NCBI GenBank assembly: GCA_032622095.1
Contig: CP136069.1
Span: 43,436,194-43,500,193, forward strand
Source of the DNA: Siphonodentalium dalli
Lineage: Eukaryota; Mollusca; Scaphopoda; Gadilida; Siphonodentaliidae
Direction: 5' to 3'
DNA: 64,000 bases
Numbering within the stretch: the stretch's first letter is position 1; the number at the start of each line of letters is the position of its first letter. The position numbers and the translations under genes are program-made. This document shows, piece by piece, positions 1-9,307 of the stretch. The notes beneath the pieces were generated by a model. It was not told the DNA's origin, did no database searches, and was given only the letters and a program-made list of their open reading frames with translations.

Positions 1-276
1 ACGGTCCCTAAACAGTTCGTGGATATTGAGTGATTTAGTTAGGAATGTATGTGTAGATTGTGCAACAAATACGGACATCATTTGAAAAATTCCAAGAAAG
101 GTGATTCAAATGAGGGTTCCCATATAGTTGTAAATTTTGGTCATCAAGGGGGCGCTGCAGTTGTGAATTCAAAGTTGGACACCCTATCAACAAAACAGCA
201 TGACATACCTCGGTAACTACAAAACGGATAGTCAGAGTGTTAAAGACACAGATGGCATTTGCGGTTGGTATTGCTG
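1..276. other. Unassigned left edge, no gene seen
   Basis: AT-rich single-copy-looking sequence with no convincing open frame, terminal repeat or RNA signature. It ends at the TTAA that begins the first MITE. Confidence 0.5.
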
Positions 277-677
277 TTAACCCTTTACCCAACAGAAGGG
301 CCCTGTGCCAATGCATTCTCTTATATATGCGAGTCGACCATAGGTCGCCTCGCATATATAAGAGAATGCATTGGCTTAACACATTAAAAATTATAAAATT
401 GTTAAAGAATGTAAGAAAAAAAGGTAAAACGTGTTAAAAAAAGATTTTTTTTTAGGCCAATGCATTCTCTTATATATGCGAGGCGACCTATGGTCGACTC
501 GCATATATAAGAGAATGCATTGGCACAGGGCATAACTGTAACTATCACAATGTGGTCAAGGAGCCGGTTCCAATGATATCCATATTTGTATGGTTCTATT
601 GAGACAGACCGAAGATATTTTAGGCTGTTGAAGCTTTATTTGGCCGGTTTTGGCCGGTTTGTTGGGTAAAGGGTTAA
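277..677 (+). mobile_element. TTAA-A MITE, copy 1 (full length)
   Basis: Bounded by TTAA at 277-280 and 674-677. Inverted ends read TTAACCCTTTACCCAACA and its complement. Inside are two 69-bp hairpins (307-375 and 456-524) in opposite orientation around an AT-rich spacer, then a unique right part ending with GGCCGGTTTTGGCCGG just before the right end. There is no coding capacity. TTAA duplication with CCCT ends is typical of piggyBac-type elements; the assignment is inference because no transposase is present. Confidence 0.85.
307..375. repeat. 69-bp near-perfect hairpin module (reference copy)
   Basis: Arms of 33 bases pair around a 3-base loop (ATA). The outer 27 bases (GCCAATGCATTCTC...GCGAG) and inner CGACC pair perfectly; a single T/C mismatch separates them. 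The mismatch and the loop (ATA or TAT) show which way round a copy lies. Other copies: 456-524, 7660-7728, 7949-8017, 9472-9540, 9685-9754, 10597-10665, 10735-10803, 11544-11612, 11711-11779, 34277-34345, 34425-34493, 44482-44550, 53636-53704; damaged copies at 47629-47673, 47863-47942, 52406-52474 and 52501-52541. Confidence 0.95.
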
Positions 678-719
678 CATAGTCACGTTCGTTAAAAAAG
701 CCATTATATCAGAAAGAAT

Positions 720-991
720 ATTAAAATTTAGACATATTTTGATATATTCCAATCATAAATATTGGTAAATAATATGTTATTGTCAAGTTCGTATGCTTTG
801 TTATGTAAACAAAAGCCAAACATTTTACAGAACCTTGCTTTTGTTTACATAACACAGCGTGTGAACTTGGTAATAACATACTATTTACTGATTGGTATAA
901 AAACAAAACATGTCTATATTTTTATAGGCAATTTTAACGGGTGTGACTATTTTAGCAGAATACGCATGGCGAAGGCCATCCGTGCGTTTAA
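720..991 (+). mobile_element. TTAA-F element, 5'-truncated copy
   Basis: Matches the right half of the full TTAA-F copies at 8804, 42447 (inverted) and 62750, including the TTTGTTTACATAAC palindrome and the GGCCATCCGTGCG-TTTAA right end. The left terminal repeat is missing. No coding sequence. Confidence 0.7.
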
Positions 992-1191
992 ATCTAACCC
1001 CTGGTCAACATAACGAGGGCACAGTTCGTCCAATTGCGAGTCCAACGTCTGATTGTCCAACGTAGTGGCTACACAGGATTCTTGTTAACCTGCTTTAGGT
1101 TTTATACCATGAGAAGAGTGTTGTGTTTTTTTTATTAAACTCTTCTCTCATAAAAAAAAATGTGCACTATTTAGTATAACCAGTCAGCGGC
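992..1191. other. Spacer with a small hairpin
   Basis: Nothing gene-like. A short inverted repeat at about 1110-1152 (GAGAAGAGTG...ACTCTTCTC around a T-rich loop) is followed by an A-run. It looks like a bacterial terminator, but the context is eukaryotic, so I give it no function. Confidence 0.4.
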
Positions 1192-1437
1192 TTAGCCCTT
1201 CCTATACTAAATACTAATTGACGAGTAGTTACTTTTTGAAATATTCAAATAATAGGTTCAACAAACTACCTTATTATCTGAACATTTCACACCAATGGAT
1301 ATTAATTCTTCGGCACCTGTTTTATCTGTTCGTCTGGCTGACGTCTGCTCATATATCCTTAACATCCCTCCAAAAGGTTAATAGACTATTCCAAGATAAT
1401 CGAGTGGAATAATCCATTCCAGGATAGAAAGGGTTAA
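1192..1437 (+). mobile_element. TTAA-C MITE
   Basis: Ends are TTAGCCCTTCCTATACTAAA and ...ATAGAAAGGGTTAA; the left TTAA has mutated to TTAG. The body matches the copy at 60906-61157 and, inverted, the one at 51160-51420, including the internal small hairpin around AATAATAGGTTCAAC. Its right TTAA (1434-1437) is also the left TTAA of the next element. Confidence 0.8.
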
Positions 1438-1622
1438 CCCTTTCATGCATGGAGCATCACTGGCGTAGCATTAATGATCCAGTGCCAGTACATGTTCTTA
1501 TATATGCCTAACATATTTAAGAGAATGCACTGGCTTACATGGTCAAGCTAAATATTGTTAGGTAAATTTATACTTATATATAATTTTAAAATGTCAGAAA
1601 ACTCCAGTGATGGAAGGGTTAA
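1434..1622 (+). mobile_element. TTAA-D MITE
   Basis: Starts TTAACCCTTTCATGCATGGAGC and ends CCAGTGATGGAAGGGTTAA. A shrunken relative of the 69-bp hairpin lies at about 1480-1535 (CCAGTGCCAGT...AGAGAATGCACTGGC). It directly abuts the TTAA-C element on its left, sharing one TTAA. Confidence 0.8.
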
Positions 1623-1690
1623 CATCGGATTTACTCACTATTGTGATACCTATTTCAGATGTGATGCTCTCCGCGCTCTCTCAGTTGTAG

Positions 1691-1905
1691 TACAGTAATG
1701 CTCTAATTAATCGACTCCTTAACCACAGCAGAATTATGGGTAACTTTTCAGGATTTAGTCGGAAATATGGCTTGTTGCCATTCATCGAAAAGCTCTCGGG
1801 GAGAGCTTTCCGATGAATGTCAACAAGCCATATTTCCGACTAAATCCCTGAAAAGTTACCCATAATTATGTGGTTAAGGAGTCGATTAATTAGAGCATTA
1901 CTGTA
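1691..1905. mobile_element. Palindromic TA-flanked MITE, copy 1
   Basis: An almost continuous palindrome with ends TACAGTAATGCTCTAATTAA and complement, flanked by TA. The arms meet near 1797-1803 at GAGAGCTTTCCGATGAAT. The TA target and CAGT start fit Tc1/mariner-type MITEs (inference). Copies at 2477, 22868 and 59907. Confidence 0.85.
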
Positions 1906-2136
1906 TGTGAGGCTTTTGTGTGTGTACTTGTCAGTCTATATTTGACACAAATAAACACAAAATAAACGAGCTGCCTGAAGTTTTGAAGTTAGGAACATTC
2001 TTGGTCGCTTTAAACGCACAATCTAAATCTAACGCACGGTTTGTTTAGTTTATATACCGTAGTTATTCCAAAAAACATTTCATGGAAAGAATTCGACATC
2101 CATCGTGCGTGTGTTAGTCGTTTCCGAAAACATTCT
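1906..2136. other. Unassigned spacer
   Basis: No gene or recognisable element. The ORF crossing it on the minus strand runs into a TTAA-C element and is not credible as coding. Confidence 0.35.
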
Positions 2137-2409
2137 TTAACACTTACTAAATACTTATGGAAAATTAGTTCCCGTATGACATACATGTATTCGGATAACA
2201 AGTTCAACAAAAGACCATAGGTTATTTGTTTAACTTGTTATCTGAATATTTTCCACTATTGATTGTGAATAAATCTGCTATCGTATTATCTGTGTTTCTG
2301 TCTGTCGTTTGCTTAAAAACGTTAACACCCCTCTAAATGAATAATAGACAGTTCCAATGTATTCTTTTATAATTGACTTGGGGAAACCATTCAGTATCGA
2401 AAGGGTTAA
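2137..2409 (+). mobile_element. TTAA-C MITE, diverged copy
   Basis: Begins TTAACACTTACTAAATACTT and ends CAGTATCGAAAGGGTTAA. The interior keeps recognisable blocks (ATAACAAGTTCAACAAA; ATCTGTGTTTCTGTCTGTCG; CACCCCTCTAAATGAATAAT) of the 60906 copy. Older than the other full copies by eye. Confidence 0.7.
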
Positions 2410-2476
2410 AATCCCATTCCGCGAGAATGTGTATTTCGTGTGAACGTGTTGCAAGCCATCTATGGATTTAGTAGAC

Positions 2477-2621
2477 TACAGTAATGCCCTAAATAATCGA
2501 CTCCTTAACCACCGCAGAATTATGGGTAATTTTTCAGGATTTAGTCGGAAATATGGCTTGTTGAAAAATTACAAATAATTCTGCTGTGGTTAAGGAGTCG
2601 ATTATTTAGGGCATTACTGTA
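2477..2621. mobile_element. Palindromic TA-flanked MITE, copy 2 (deleted centre)
   Basis: Same ends as the 1691 copy (TACAGTAATGCCCTAAATAA), but the palindrome centre and part of the right arm are missing, giving 145 bp instead of about 216. Confidence 0.85.
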
Positions 2622-2995
2622 GTTTAGACAAAGATGGATTTTAGCTTCATGGCCTCCATTGACAACAACCAGAAAACAGCTCAACTCGACTGTGAAACTT
2701 TCAAACAGAATTGCACTCCACCGGGAGGCGGTTAAACCAGAAACGACAGGCGTCAAGTAGAATTGTAAACAGCAGCCCATACAGTGTTGTCTATAGTCCA
2801 TAGAAATGGTTCGATAATGAGCGATATCCTCAAAATAATCGATTGTTATGATATTGGTTATCAGAACATACGTCATCAAGTATTGTTTTGTTTGAACCTA
2901 CATATGACATGTACACACATCAGCTGGAGGAATAAGTGACTCCTTTTGTATCCATCCGACGTGGTAATTTATATGACTTCAATGTGTCTGTCCGA
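2622..2995. other. Unassigned spacer
   Basis: No terminal repeats or convincing coding sequence. A 112-codon minus-strand frame (2541-2879) starts inside the MITE and shows no domain I recognise. Confidence 0.35.
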
Positions 2996-3100
2996 GGCGT
3001 TTGAAGTTCATATTAAAGCCACATGGCGGTTTGCGCTCCAAAATACAAATAATATTATTCACTTTTGAATTGTCCCTGTATCGAAATAGGTCGATAAATA
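2996..3100 (-). repeat. Dispersed repeat fragment (GTATTTATCGACCT family)
   Basis: Reverse-complement relative of segments at 54371-54435, 54755-54803, 55211-55332 and 55440-55512. They share AAAGCCACATGGCGGTTTG, TATTTTGGAGC and GTATTTATCGACCTATTTC. A further scrap lies at 3370-3390. No coding. Confidence 0.6.
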
Positions 3101-3827
3101 TCTTAACTACCTTTCTATGAACATTCTGTTACCCAAATAGACACATTCAAGTAATGTTAAATGCAATTATGAACAAGGTGTTTGGGTCCCGAAGAAAAAA
3201 CAGCCATTCGCACGACATGGAACACAGAAAAGAGCGTTTCTTGTTATTCTTTTCCTGATATGGTAGTAATAAAGAGCGTTTGTCTGCGTTCGGGCGAAAC
3301 ATTGAAAACGGCTGGAAAATCGCTGTGACAGTGTTTTTCAAAACACATGGAGCCGGCATATCAATATTTCTGTATTTATCGACCTATCGTAGCCGTCCTT
3401 CCAAATTACGTAGACAAAATTTGGAGGTTCGAATGAGCCATGTCTGTTTAAACTTCATGTATTAATGACCCTATAATGGACACGAATTTTGAATAGGGTA
3501 CTTCGTCACTATAATTTGTGTTCTTTCTATCATTTGTCGTTGTGGTATATCCGTAGTTACGATTACCGTGACGGTACCAAGAAGCCAAGCATGGGGACGC
3601 ATGCTTTGCGTGAAATCATCGAGCCAACCATTTAGTATGACCTGATAACAAAACAATAAAGTACAAACTAATCGCAGCAAACGTAATCATATCATCTTAC
3701 TACGAGTGGAAAGAAGTTTGAACGACACGATTTTCTCACAAACGGACTCGTAGTCGTAAATTCTGCGCATTTGTTTTGGACCGTATCAAAACTTTACACA
3801 ACAATAAGCTATACGTAATTCTTATTC
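3101..3827. other. Mixed repeat scraps, no gene
   Basis: At 3190-3290 is a scrap like the TTAA-F interior (AAAGAGCGTTT...CTGATATGG...AAAGAGCGTTT). At 3612-3830 are fragments also seen near 8211-8260 and 9908-10000 (ACCTGATAACA; CTCACAAACGGA.TCGTAGTCGT). No credible coding frame. Confidence 0.45.
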
Positions 3828-4303
3828 AACGTATCCTTGTGAAAATAGGTTCATATTGGACCTAAATATTCACATAGGTTCATATTGGACTTATTGATTT
3901 CTGAAATAAGCCCATAGCCGGCTTATATCCGTTATTCCGTTGAATAAAACGGGCCGCAGTGAAACACATTATAAAACACGTGAGTCTGTTAAGTCGTGTC
4001 GGCGTGGGGACACAGGGGAAGGGGGTGCTTGCGGGGGCACTTGCCCCCTAGCCCTGGCCCAGGGGAGACCAGTGGGCACCCGAAAATTGCCCTCCTGACT
4101 GGTTTGCCCCCTTGCCCTTTGGTGCTACTGGCGTCCCTACGTGTCGGTGAAAAAAGGTAAATTAAATAATGCCAAAATGAGCTTTATTTCGTATGGAAAT
4201 AGTCTACATATTAGAGTGTTTTAGGTCCATATAGAGCGTATATTAAATAATGCCAATATGAGCTTAGTTCGTTCATTGAAATAAGCCCGTTATGTACTTA
4301 GCA
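3828..4303 (+). mobile_element. 7-bp-TSD family element (AGGTTCATATTGGAC subtype), interrupted
   Basis: Starts TATCCTTGTGAAAATAGG and contains the family blocks GCGGGCC(A/G)CAGTGAAA and CATTATAAA and a degraded right half. It is interrupted by a GC-rich insertion at 4003-4139. Its right end has been overwritten or lost at the junction with the next element near 4302. Confidence 0.65.
4003..4139. mobile_element. Small GC-rich hAT-like MITE nested in the preceding element
   Basis: Flanked by an 8-bp direct repeat CGTGTCGG (3995-4002 and 4140-4147). The right end reads CTGGCGTCCCTA (complement TAGGGACGCCAG) and the left end has a weak match (TGGGGACACAG). The interior is GGGGGCACTTGCCCCC-like. 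The 8-bp duplication and TAGGG-type ends suggest hAT; two extra bases at the left junction leave some doubt. Confidence 0.55.
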
Positions 4304-5771
4304 ATGGCAAAAATAATTCACATTGGGCAAAAAATATTTTCATTTGGCAAAAGTTTTGGCAAGTCACTTTTAATTCCTTAATAAAGTTGAAAAATGTCGG
4401 TCAATCAATACCGATAATTTTAGGAAACTATTACAATAGAATTATATTAGTGGTGTTTTATAAAAGTTAACACCTCCATTAAGACGCAGTTAATATCGAT
4501 AGGTGGAGCGATTATCCGTATATAGTGTTATAGTGCTGTTTAATAGCTGCATGCACTCCTAAGGAGCTTTCCACAGAGACCACACCCACAGCGGTAGTAC
4601 CGCCCACTGGTAATAAGATATTATCCATATATATATTGTCTGTTACCCGAGATCGATTTCCGAAGTGAACACATCAGCACTTGCCCTTGTGATAACTAGC
4701 TGAAACAGACTCATGATTATGATTCGTGCATTTTGTTTATGTTTTAAACAGTTTGATTTTAATAAAAATAACATTTTAAATAAATTTTTATATTTAACTT
4801 TTTAGATTGAACTCTGATCTGCTGTTGAACAAAAAAAATAAAAAAAATTTAATTAAAAAAATATTAAAATAATAGTTTTTTAACTTTCTTTTTAGATTGA
4901 ATCTTTTAAAACCAAATTTTGATTTTAAATTTGCTTTTTAGATTTTTAGGTTGAAATATCTTGCTCAAAAATTTAAAATTTTGAAAAAAAGTTTCAATAA
5001 AATTAATTTGTTTAAAATTATTAATTTAAAAAATAAGGCCATTGTAACATCTGCTGTGGTACCTTGAGGCACCACACCAAATTTTTATGAAATCGGTCAA
5101 GGGCTCTGGAAGAAAATTCGCAAACAGACCAGAACAGACAGACAGATCCCTGAACACTTTAATATATCTAAACAAGAGAACAAACATTCGTTTTGCCATT
5201 AAATGTGAAAAATATGCTAAATGAAAAAATCATTGTTATAATCACGGATAAATTCATAACATGATGCAAATATAAATCTCAATATATTTTGATTTGACAA
5301 CAAAAAAGTTGTTTGAATATAGCCAATTTAACACTTAATGTATGCACGGTTATCAAAATTACGGTGAAGAAAGATGGCAGCAGAATTTTCAATGCAGCCA
5401 TTGGCCGGCTCAGTCGCTGATTGGTCGAAAATATCCACTAATAATTATTTGATTGACAGCCGTGGAAAGGTCCATTGTGATGTTCCTTTCTGATGAAGCA
5501 ACCATTCTACCATTTTATTTTTCGGTGATTGGTTTATTTTTGCATGATAAACCGCAATAGAAATGCTAGTATAATTATCAACTGACTGCTTTTCTAACAA
5601 TATCAAACGTCGTTCAAACCACGAGTGTCGAAATATAAGACTCAATCAAGGTTGAAGAAAAATGATACTATCAGGGACAGCATTTGGCAAAACATATTTT
5701 CATTTGGCAAAACATATTTTCATTTGGCAAATTATTAGGCAAAATTAAATTTCGGTCCAGCGCGGACCCTG
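4302..5771 (-). mobile_element. hAT-like element, second copy, carrying an insertion
   Basis: In reverse orientation this matches the element at 18977-19536: terminal CAGCGCGGACCCTG at 5758-5771, GGCAAAA.ATATTTTCATTTGGC blocks at both ends, ACTATCAGGGACAGC near 5665, and TTTTTCGGTGATTGG near 5520. The opposite terminal repeat is lost at 4302. Homology breaks between about 4520 and 5465, where a different repeat lies. Confidence 0.7.
4520..5465 (+). mobile_element. AT-rich retro-like repeat with ACAG-type tail, inserted in the hAT-like copy
   Basis: Very AT-rich (4740-5040, with recurring TTTTTAGATTGAA), then TTTTTATGAAATCGGTCAAG and ACAGACAGACAGATC...AATATATCTA near 5085-5175. A similar end is at 45470-45655. 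I cannot assign the class: no coding is preserved and edges are set only by loss of homology to the host element. Confidence 0.5.
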
Positions 5772-6275
5772 CTTATTAGTAATACATGTAGTTCATTATC
5801 CAATAGGTGTCAATTGATCATCGGATCGGAGCAGGAATATGGAAAAAGCGAGAATTACTGTGCAGATAGTTTGACAATTCAAACTACTACGCGTACGAGC
5901 GGCATTGGTTTTTGGACGATTGATTAGATACGGCCACATCACACCGCAAAACCCTATTTACCACAGCCAGTGTCGCGATATGAAATTTAGCGAAAAAATT
6001 TGCCCCATATCCGACTCTAGGTTGTTCCCACCATCAATCATACAATGATACGAAGGCTTGCTACGTAGAAACTCGCGAATGCATCAATTATGAGAAATGG
6101 ATCCGAAAATTGCAGCAATCTCAGACGTATATAGATGTCAGGTTATGCAACGGTTGGTAAACGCCTTGCCCGCTAACGTAATCTCAAAGCGTCCCCGACC
6201 ATATCGCATCGCCATCAGTATTGGTGTTTAGTTCACGTTTACTTTAGGTGTGCGTATCTTATACTTCCATGTGAT
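5772..6275. other. Unassigned spacer
   Basis: No coding frame, terminal repeat or internal duplication noticed. Confidence 0.4.
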
Positions 6276-6645
6276 ATGCGGTTTCTTTTTTCCCCTCTCA
6301 TTATGCATTTGGGAAATGTTAAGTGTCTTCTCTCCTTCTTCATTCTTATTTTCTCATTTCTTGTCTCATTCTCTCCATTCTTCGTTTGTTATCTCTTCGT
6401 GATTTGCCTCTTCCTTATTCACTTCTTCCTTCAAATCCATCATCTCTTCGTGAGTTATCTACTTTATTCCCTGACTTATCCTTTTTTGGTTCGTCAGTAT
6501 CTTCTTCACGTATCCCTAGTTTATTCTTTCTACCTAATGTAACATGTACAGTTTCATTCATAAGTTGTAATTATGTTTGTAAATGGTTAATTATAAAACA
6601 TATATCTTATCTTTTCAGGCCACTTGTTCTTATAATGGATATTTA
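6276..6645. repeat. Pyrimidine-rich low-complexity tract
   Basis: The plus strand is dominated by T and C (TTCTTCTCTCC-like words) over roughly 250 bases. This opens two overlapping plus-strand frames (6276-6542, 6323-6646) that read as hydrophobic low-complexity peptide; I do not regard them as genes. Confidence 0.6.
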
Positions 6646-7605
6646 AAATCTTCCGGTTGTGGGGTGAGTATTCACAAATAGCTTAGACTTGCTTACGGAA
6701 TTAAACTGGCGGAGTCATTGTCTCAAGGTTCCAGTCAAAGTTGTGGCCAGCCTTTCAAATCGGTAACAAGCGTAGTCAGTGTTTCGGTGGCAATCAATTA
6801 CGTGGTAACCTTTTCATATTCTTGTATAGAAATAGTGTTTCGTATTTTTAGCAGACGAACAAACAAAAAAAAAGAAAATATTTTTACAGTAAACATTTTG
6901 AATCGAGGTCGCATACTGCGAAGAGCCTGGTGTATTCTTCTCAAATTGTATTCCTATAATCCACGGAAGCACATTTTGTTGCAACCGACGTCCACATCTT
7001 AGTGGTCATACACTACATACCACGTGATGAAACGGTATTTGAAACACTGACTATACGAACATGATTGCTGGCTACAAGCTGAGTCCATGCAATTGAGACC
7101 GGTTTGAAAAGCTGGCTACGAATGTGAGCTTTGTGATATTGACCCCATCATCCCCAATTAACTCCAATATCACAAACAGCCAAATATCAGAATAAAAAGG
7201 GGTATAATGAAGTAGTGTGTGAGTGGTATAGATAACACTTCGATGTGCATCTTTGTGGTCTTCAATGGTGGGTATGTCCAACTTCGTGCAGTCAATTTCA
7301 CCCCACCTTGAACCAGACTGACTTCCCAAGTCTGGGAAATTTCAGAATGAAATTTAGAAAATATTCGACTCGTGGTTTCACACAACTTACTTTATATAAG
7401 TTACTGGTTGGAAAACTATAACAATCTCGCTCTCCGGTCTTATGGTGTAGGGTATACTACAATAATAGACACCTGTCGCATAATTAATAGCAGATAATTA
7501 TTACGAATAGGGTCTGCGTCACTAGATGTTGTGATCTTTACATTCGTTGTCATCTTTCCATATCCGTTGTTACGAAAAAGGTTTTGGATTTCAACAAATA
7601 CATCA
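6646..7605. other. Unassigned spacer
   Basis: Nearly 1 kb with no recognised element; short overlapping frames on both strands show no known motif. Confidence 0.4.
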
Positions 7606-7607
7606 TA

Positions 7608-8069
7608 TGTGACCCGCCATATCAAATTCAGTCGTAAGTCGGGATTTTTTTTACCCTGTGCCAATGCATTCTCTTATATATGCGAGTCGACCATAGGTCG
7701 CCTCGCATATATAAGAGAATGCATTGGCCTAACAATTTTTTATAAAAATTTTTAAATAAATGTTTCTTACAATTTTTAGGACATAAAATAAAAAAAACAT
7801 CCATTACCCTGCAGGGAGCCCCCCACATATTTAGAAGCATATAGAAGAGTGTCGTCTGCTCATGTTTGGCTGGGGCTCTGTATGGGTGAAATTATAAAAT
7901 TGTTAAAGAATACAAGAAAAAATTATTAAAATTGTAAAAAATTGTTAGGCCAATGCATTCTCTTATATATGCGAGGCGACCTATGGTCGACTCTCATATA
8001 TAAGAGAATGCATTGGCACAGGGTAAAAAAAATCCCGACTTACGACTGGATTTGATATGGCGGGTCACA
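7608..8069. mobile_element. TA-flanked inverted-repeat element carrying two 69-bp hairpins
   Basis: Long terminal inverted repeat beginning TGTGACCCGCCATATCAAAT with TA on both sides (7606-7607, 8070-8071). The arms continue through AGTCGTAAGTCGGGA to the hairpins at 7660-7728 and 7949-8017, which lie in opposite orientation. The spacer (about 7795-7890) contains unrelated sequence with a small GAGCCCC/GGGGCTC inverted repeat. Its shell is unrelated to the TTAA elements, yet the hairpins are the same. Confidence 0.85.
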
Positions 8070-8262
8070 TATAGTTATAAGTTCGCTCCTAAATGTGGGA
8101 GATGACTCTGAGATTATGTCCTTAAATTGTGATCGTCATCTATTATTGGCAATCAAATCATTCGTCGTCGTGAAACGCGAGAATCTTGCCAAACACAAAA
8201 CACTAAGCTATGACCTGATAACAGCATCATTAAGTACAAAATAATCACGGCACGTAATGCCC

Positions 8263-8381
8263 TTATGCGAGAAGTTCAAACCGCATGAGACCACAGAGGC
8301 TTGAACAGTAACTACCACAGTGTGAATCAAACCCCATTTTGAAATTATCTTTCCTTTTACGAACCCCGTCTCCCACTTCAT
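8263..8381 (-). repeat. 120-bp repeat S, copy 1
   Basis: Near-identical by eye to 14193-14312 in opposite orientation. In both copies the same frame is open and reads VKGKIISKWGLIHTVVV; differences include both silent and replacement changes. No family recognised. Sequence from 8211 to 8262 beside it is also found in scraps near 3630 and 9415. Confidence 0.65.
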
Positions 8382-8459
8382 AAGAATCCACAAATAAGAA
8401 TCCATAGCCCCAAGCTGAAAAAAATCAAGTAAAAGTTATCAGACAATCCGGTAAAATCA

Positions 8460-8529
8460 TTAACCCTTTCACGACGGGAGCCATGCTGGGGCAGCATTAA
8501 CGATCCTGTGCCAGTCATGGCAGGGTTAA
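8460..8529 (+). mobile_element. TTAA-D MITE, miniature
   Basis: TTAACCCTTTCACGACGGGA ... CAGTCATGGCAGGGTTAA, only 70 bp including both TTAA. It keeps CATGCTGGGGCAGCATTAACG and CCTGTGCCAG, so it is an internally deleted copy that lost its hairpin region. Its right TTAA is the start of the next element. Confidence 0.75.
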
Positions 8530-8601
8530 ACATCTCTATACTAAATACTCATTGACGAGTAGTTCCCTTAGGAAATGTTCAGATAATAAGTTCAATAAAC
8601 T
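8526..8601 (+). mobile_element. TTAA-C MITE, left-end fragment
   Basis: TTAAACATCTCTATACTAAA and the following AATACTCATTGACGAGTAGT match the left end of the 1192 copy. It breaks at about 8602, where LINE coding sequence starts. Confidence 0.7.
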
Positions 8602-8803
8602 CAGTTCACCGGGAATCTGAAGACTGTTGGAGATAGGGCGTTCATGGTGAGCGCTCCAGCAGTCTGGAACTATCTCCCGTACAATGTACGAACCAAATCA
8701 TCCCTCGGTGGGTTCAAAACAGGCCTCAAGACGTATCTGTACACGAGAAAGTTCCCCCAACTACACCACACATAAGACCACGAAAAACAAGTGACACTTT
8801 GAT
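8602..8803 (+). pseudogene. LINE reverse-transcriptase ORF, C-terminal fragment and start of 3' UTR
   Basis: An open frame from 8602 to the TAA at 8773-8775 contains GDRAFMVSAPAVWNYLPY followed by SLGGFKTGLKTYLY. This is the conserved C-terminus downstream of the reverse-transcriptase domain in CR1/L2/jockey-like non-LTR retrotransposons (GxRAFxxxAPxxWNxLP ... SLxxFKxxLKTxL). Only about 57 codons survive, so the insertion was 5'-truncated. The 3' UTR starts at 8776 and is broken at 8804 by a TTAA-F element; it seems to resume after 9307. Recognition is from the motif alone; subfamily is not determined. Confidence 0.8.
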
Positions 8804-9307
8804 TTAAAGGCACGTGAGGCCTTAGTTGTCGAAAATATTCATATTTGTTCCAATCACCGTAAACAGAAAAAAACATTAAAACGCATACAGTTTCGTTCAT
8901 ATATACCATGACCATCGCGTAAACAGCATGTTATCATAAATATTTACTATATTTTACCTAAGCAAGAGCCGGATTGTGTTACAGAAGACAGCACAATGCT
9001 GCTGGCTAATCACACACAAATGGCATAAACGCTCTTTATTCGTTCCATATCAGGAATTCACCAACAAAGAACGCTCTTTATGTTTACCATCATAATATAA
9101 ACAAACACAAGAAAAGTAACTTGTTATGCCTTTGTTTACATAACAATGGCCAAAGATATGACAATAACATACTGTTTATGTGATATTTCTTATTTGTATA
9201 CGGACAAAGTCTGTCTACATTTTGTTGTTCTTTCTGTTTGTGGCGGTTTTTGACGGGTGGAAATATTTTCACAGGATACTCACCGCCAAGGCCAACCGTA
9301 CCTTTAA
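8804..9307 (+). mobile_element. TTAA-F element, full length (inside LINE 3' UTR)
   Basis: TTAA at 8804-8807 and 9304-9307. Inverted ends AAGGCACGTGAGGCCTTAG and ...AAGGCCAACCGTACC. Subterminal regions carry GAAAATATTCATATTTGTTC and the near-mirror CGGTTTTTGACGGGTGGAAA; the middle has paired AACGCTCTTTAT words and a CTTTGTTTACATAAC palindrome. No coding. Confidence 0.8.

Noticed and set aside
1110-1160. Rho-independent terminator
   Set aside because: Stem plus A/T run fits the form, but the surroundings are animal DNA with no operon.
6276-6646. Hydrophobic 88- and 107-codon frames as a membrane protein
   Set aside because: Pyrimidine-rich DNA automatically reads as Leu/Phe/Ser-rich peptide in two frames at once; no supporting feature.
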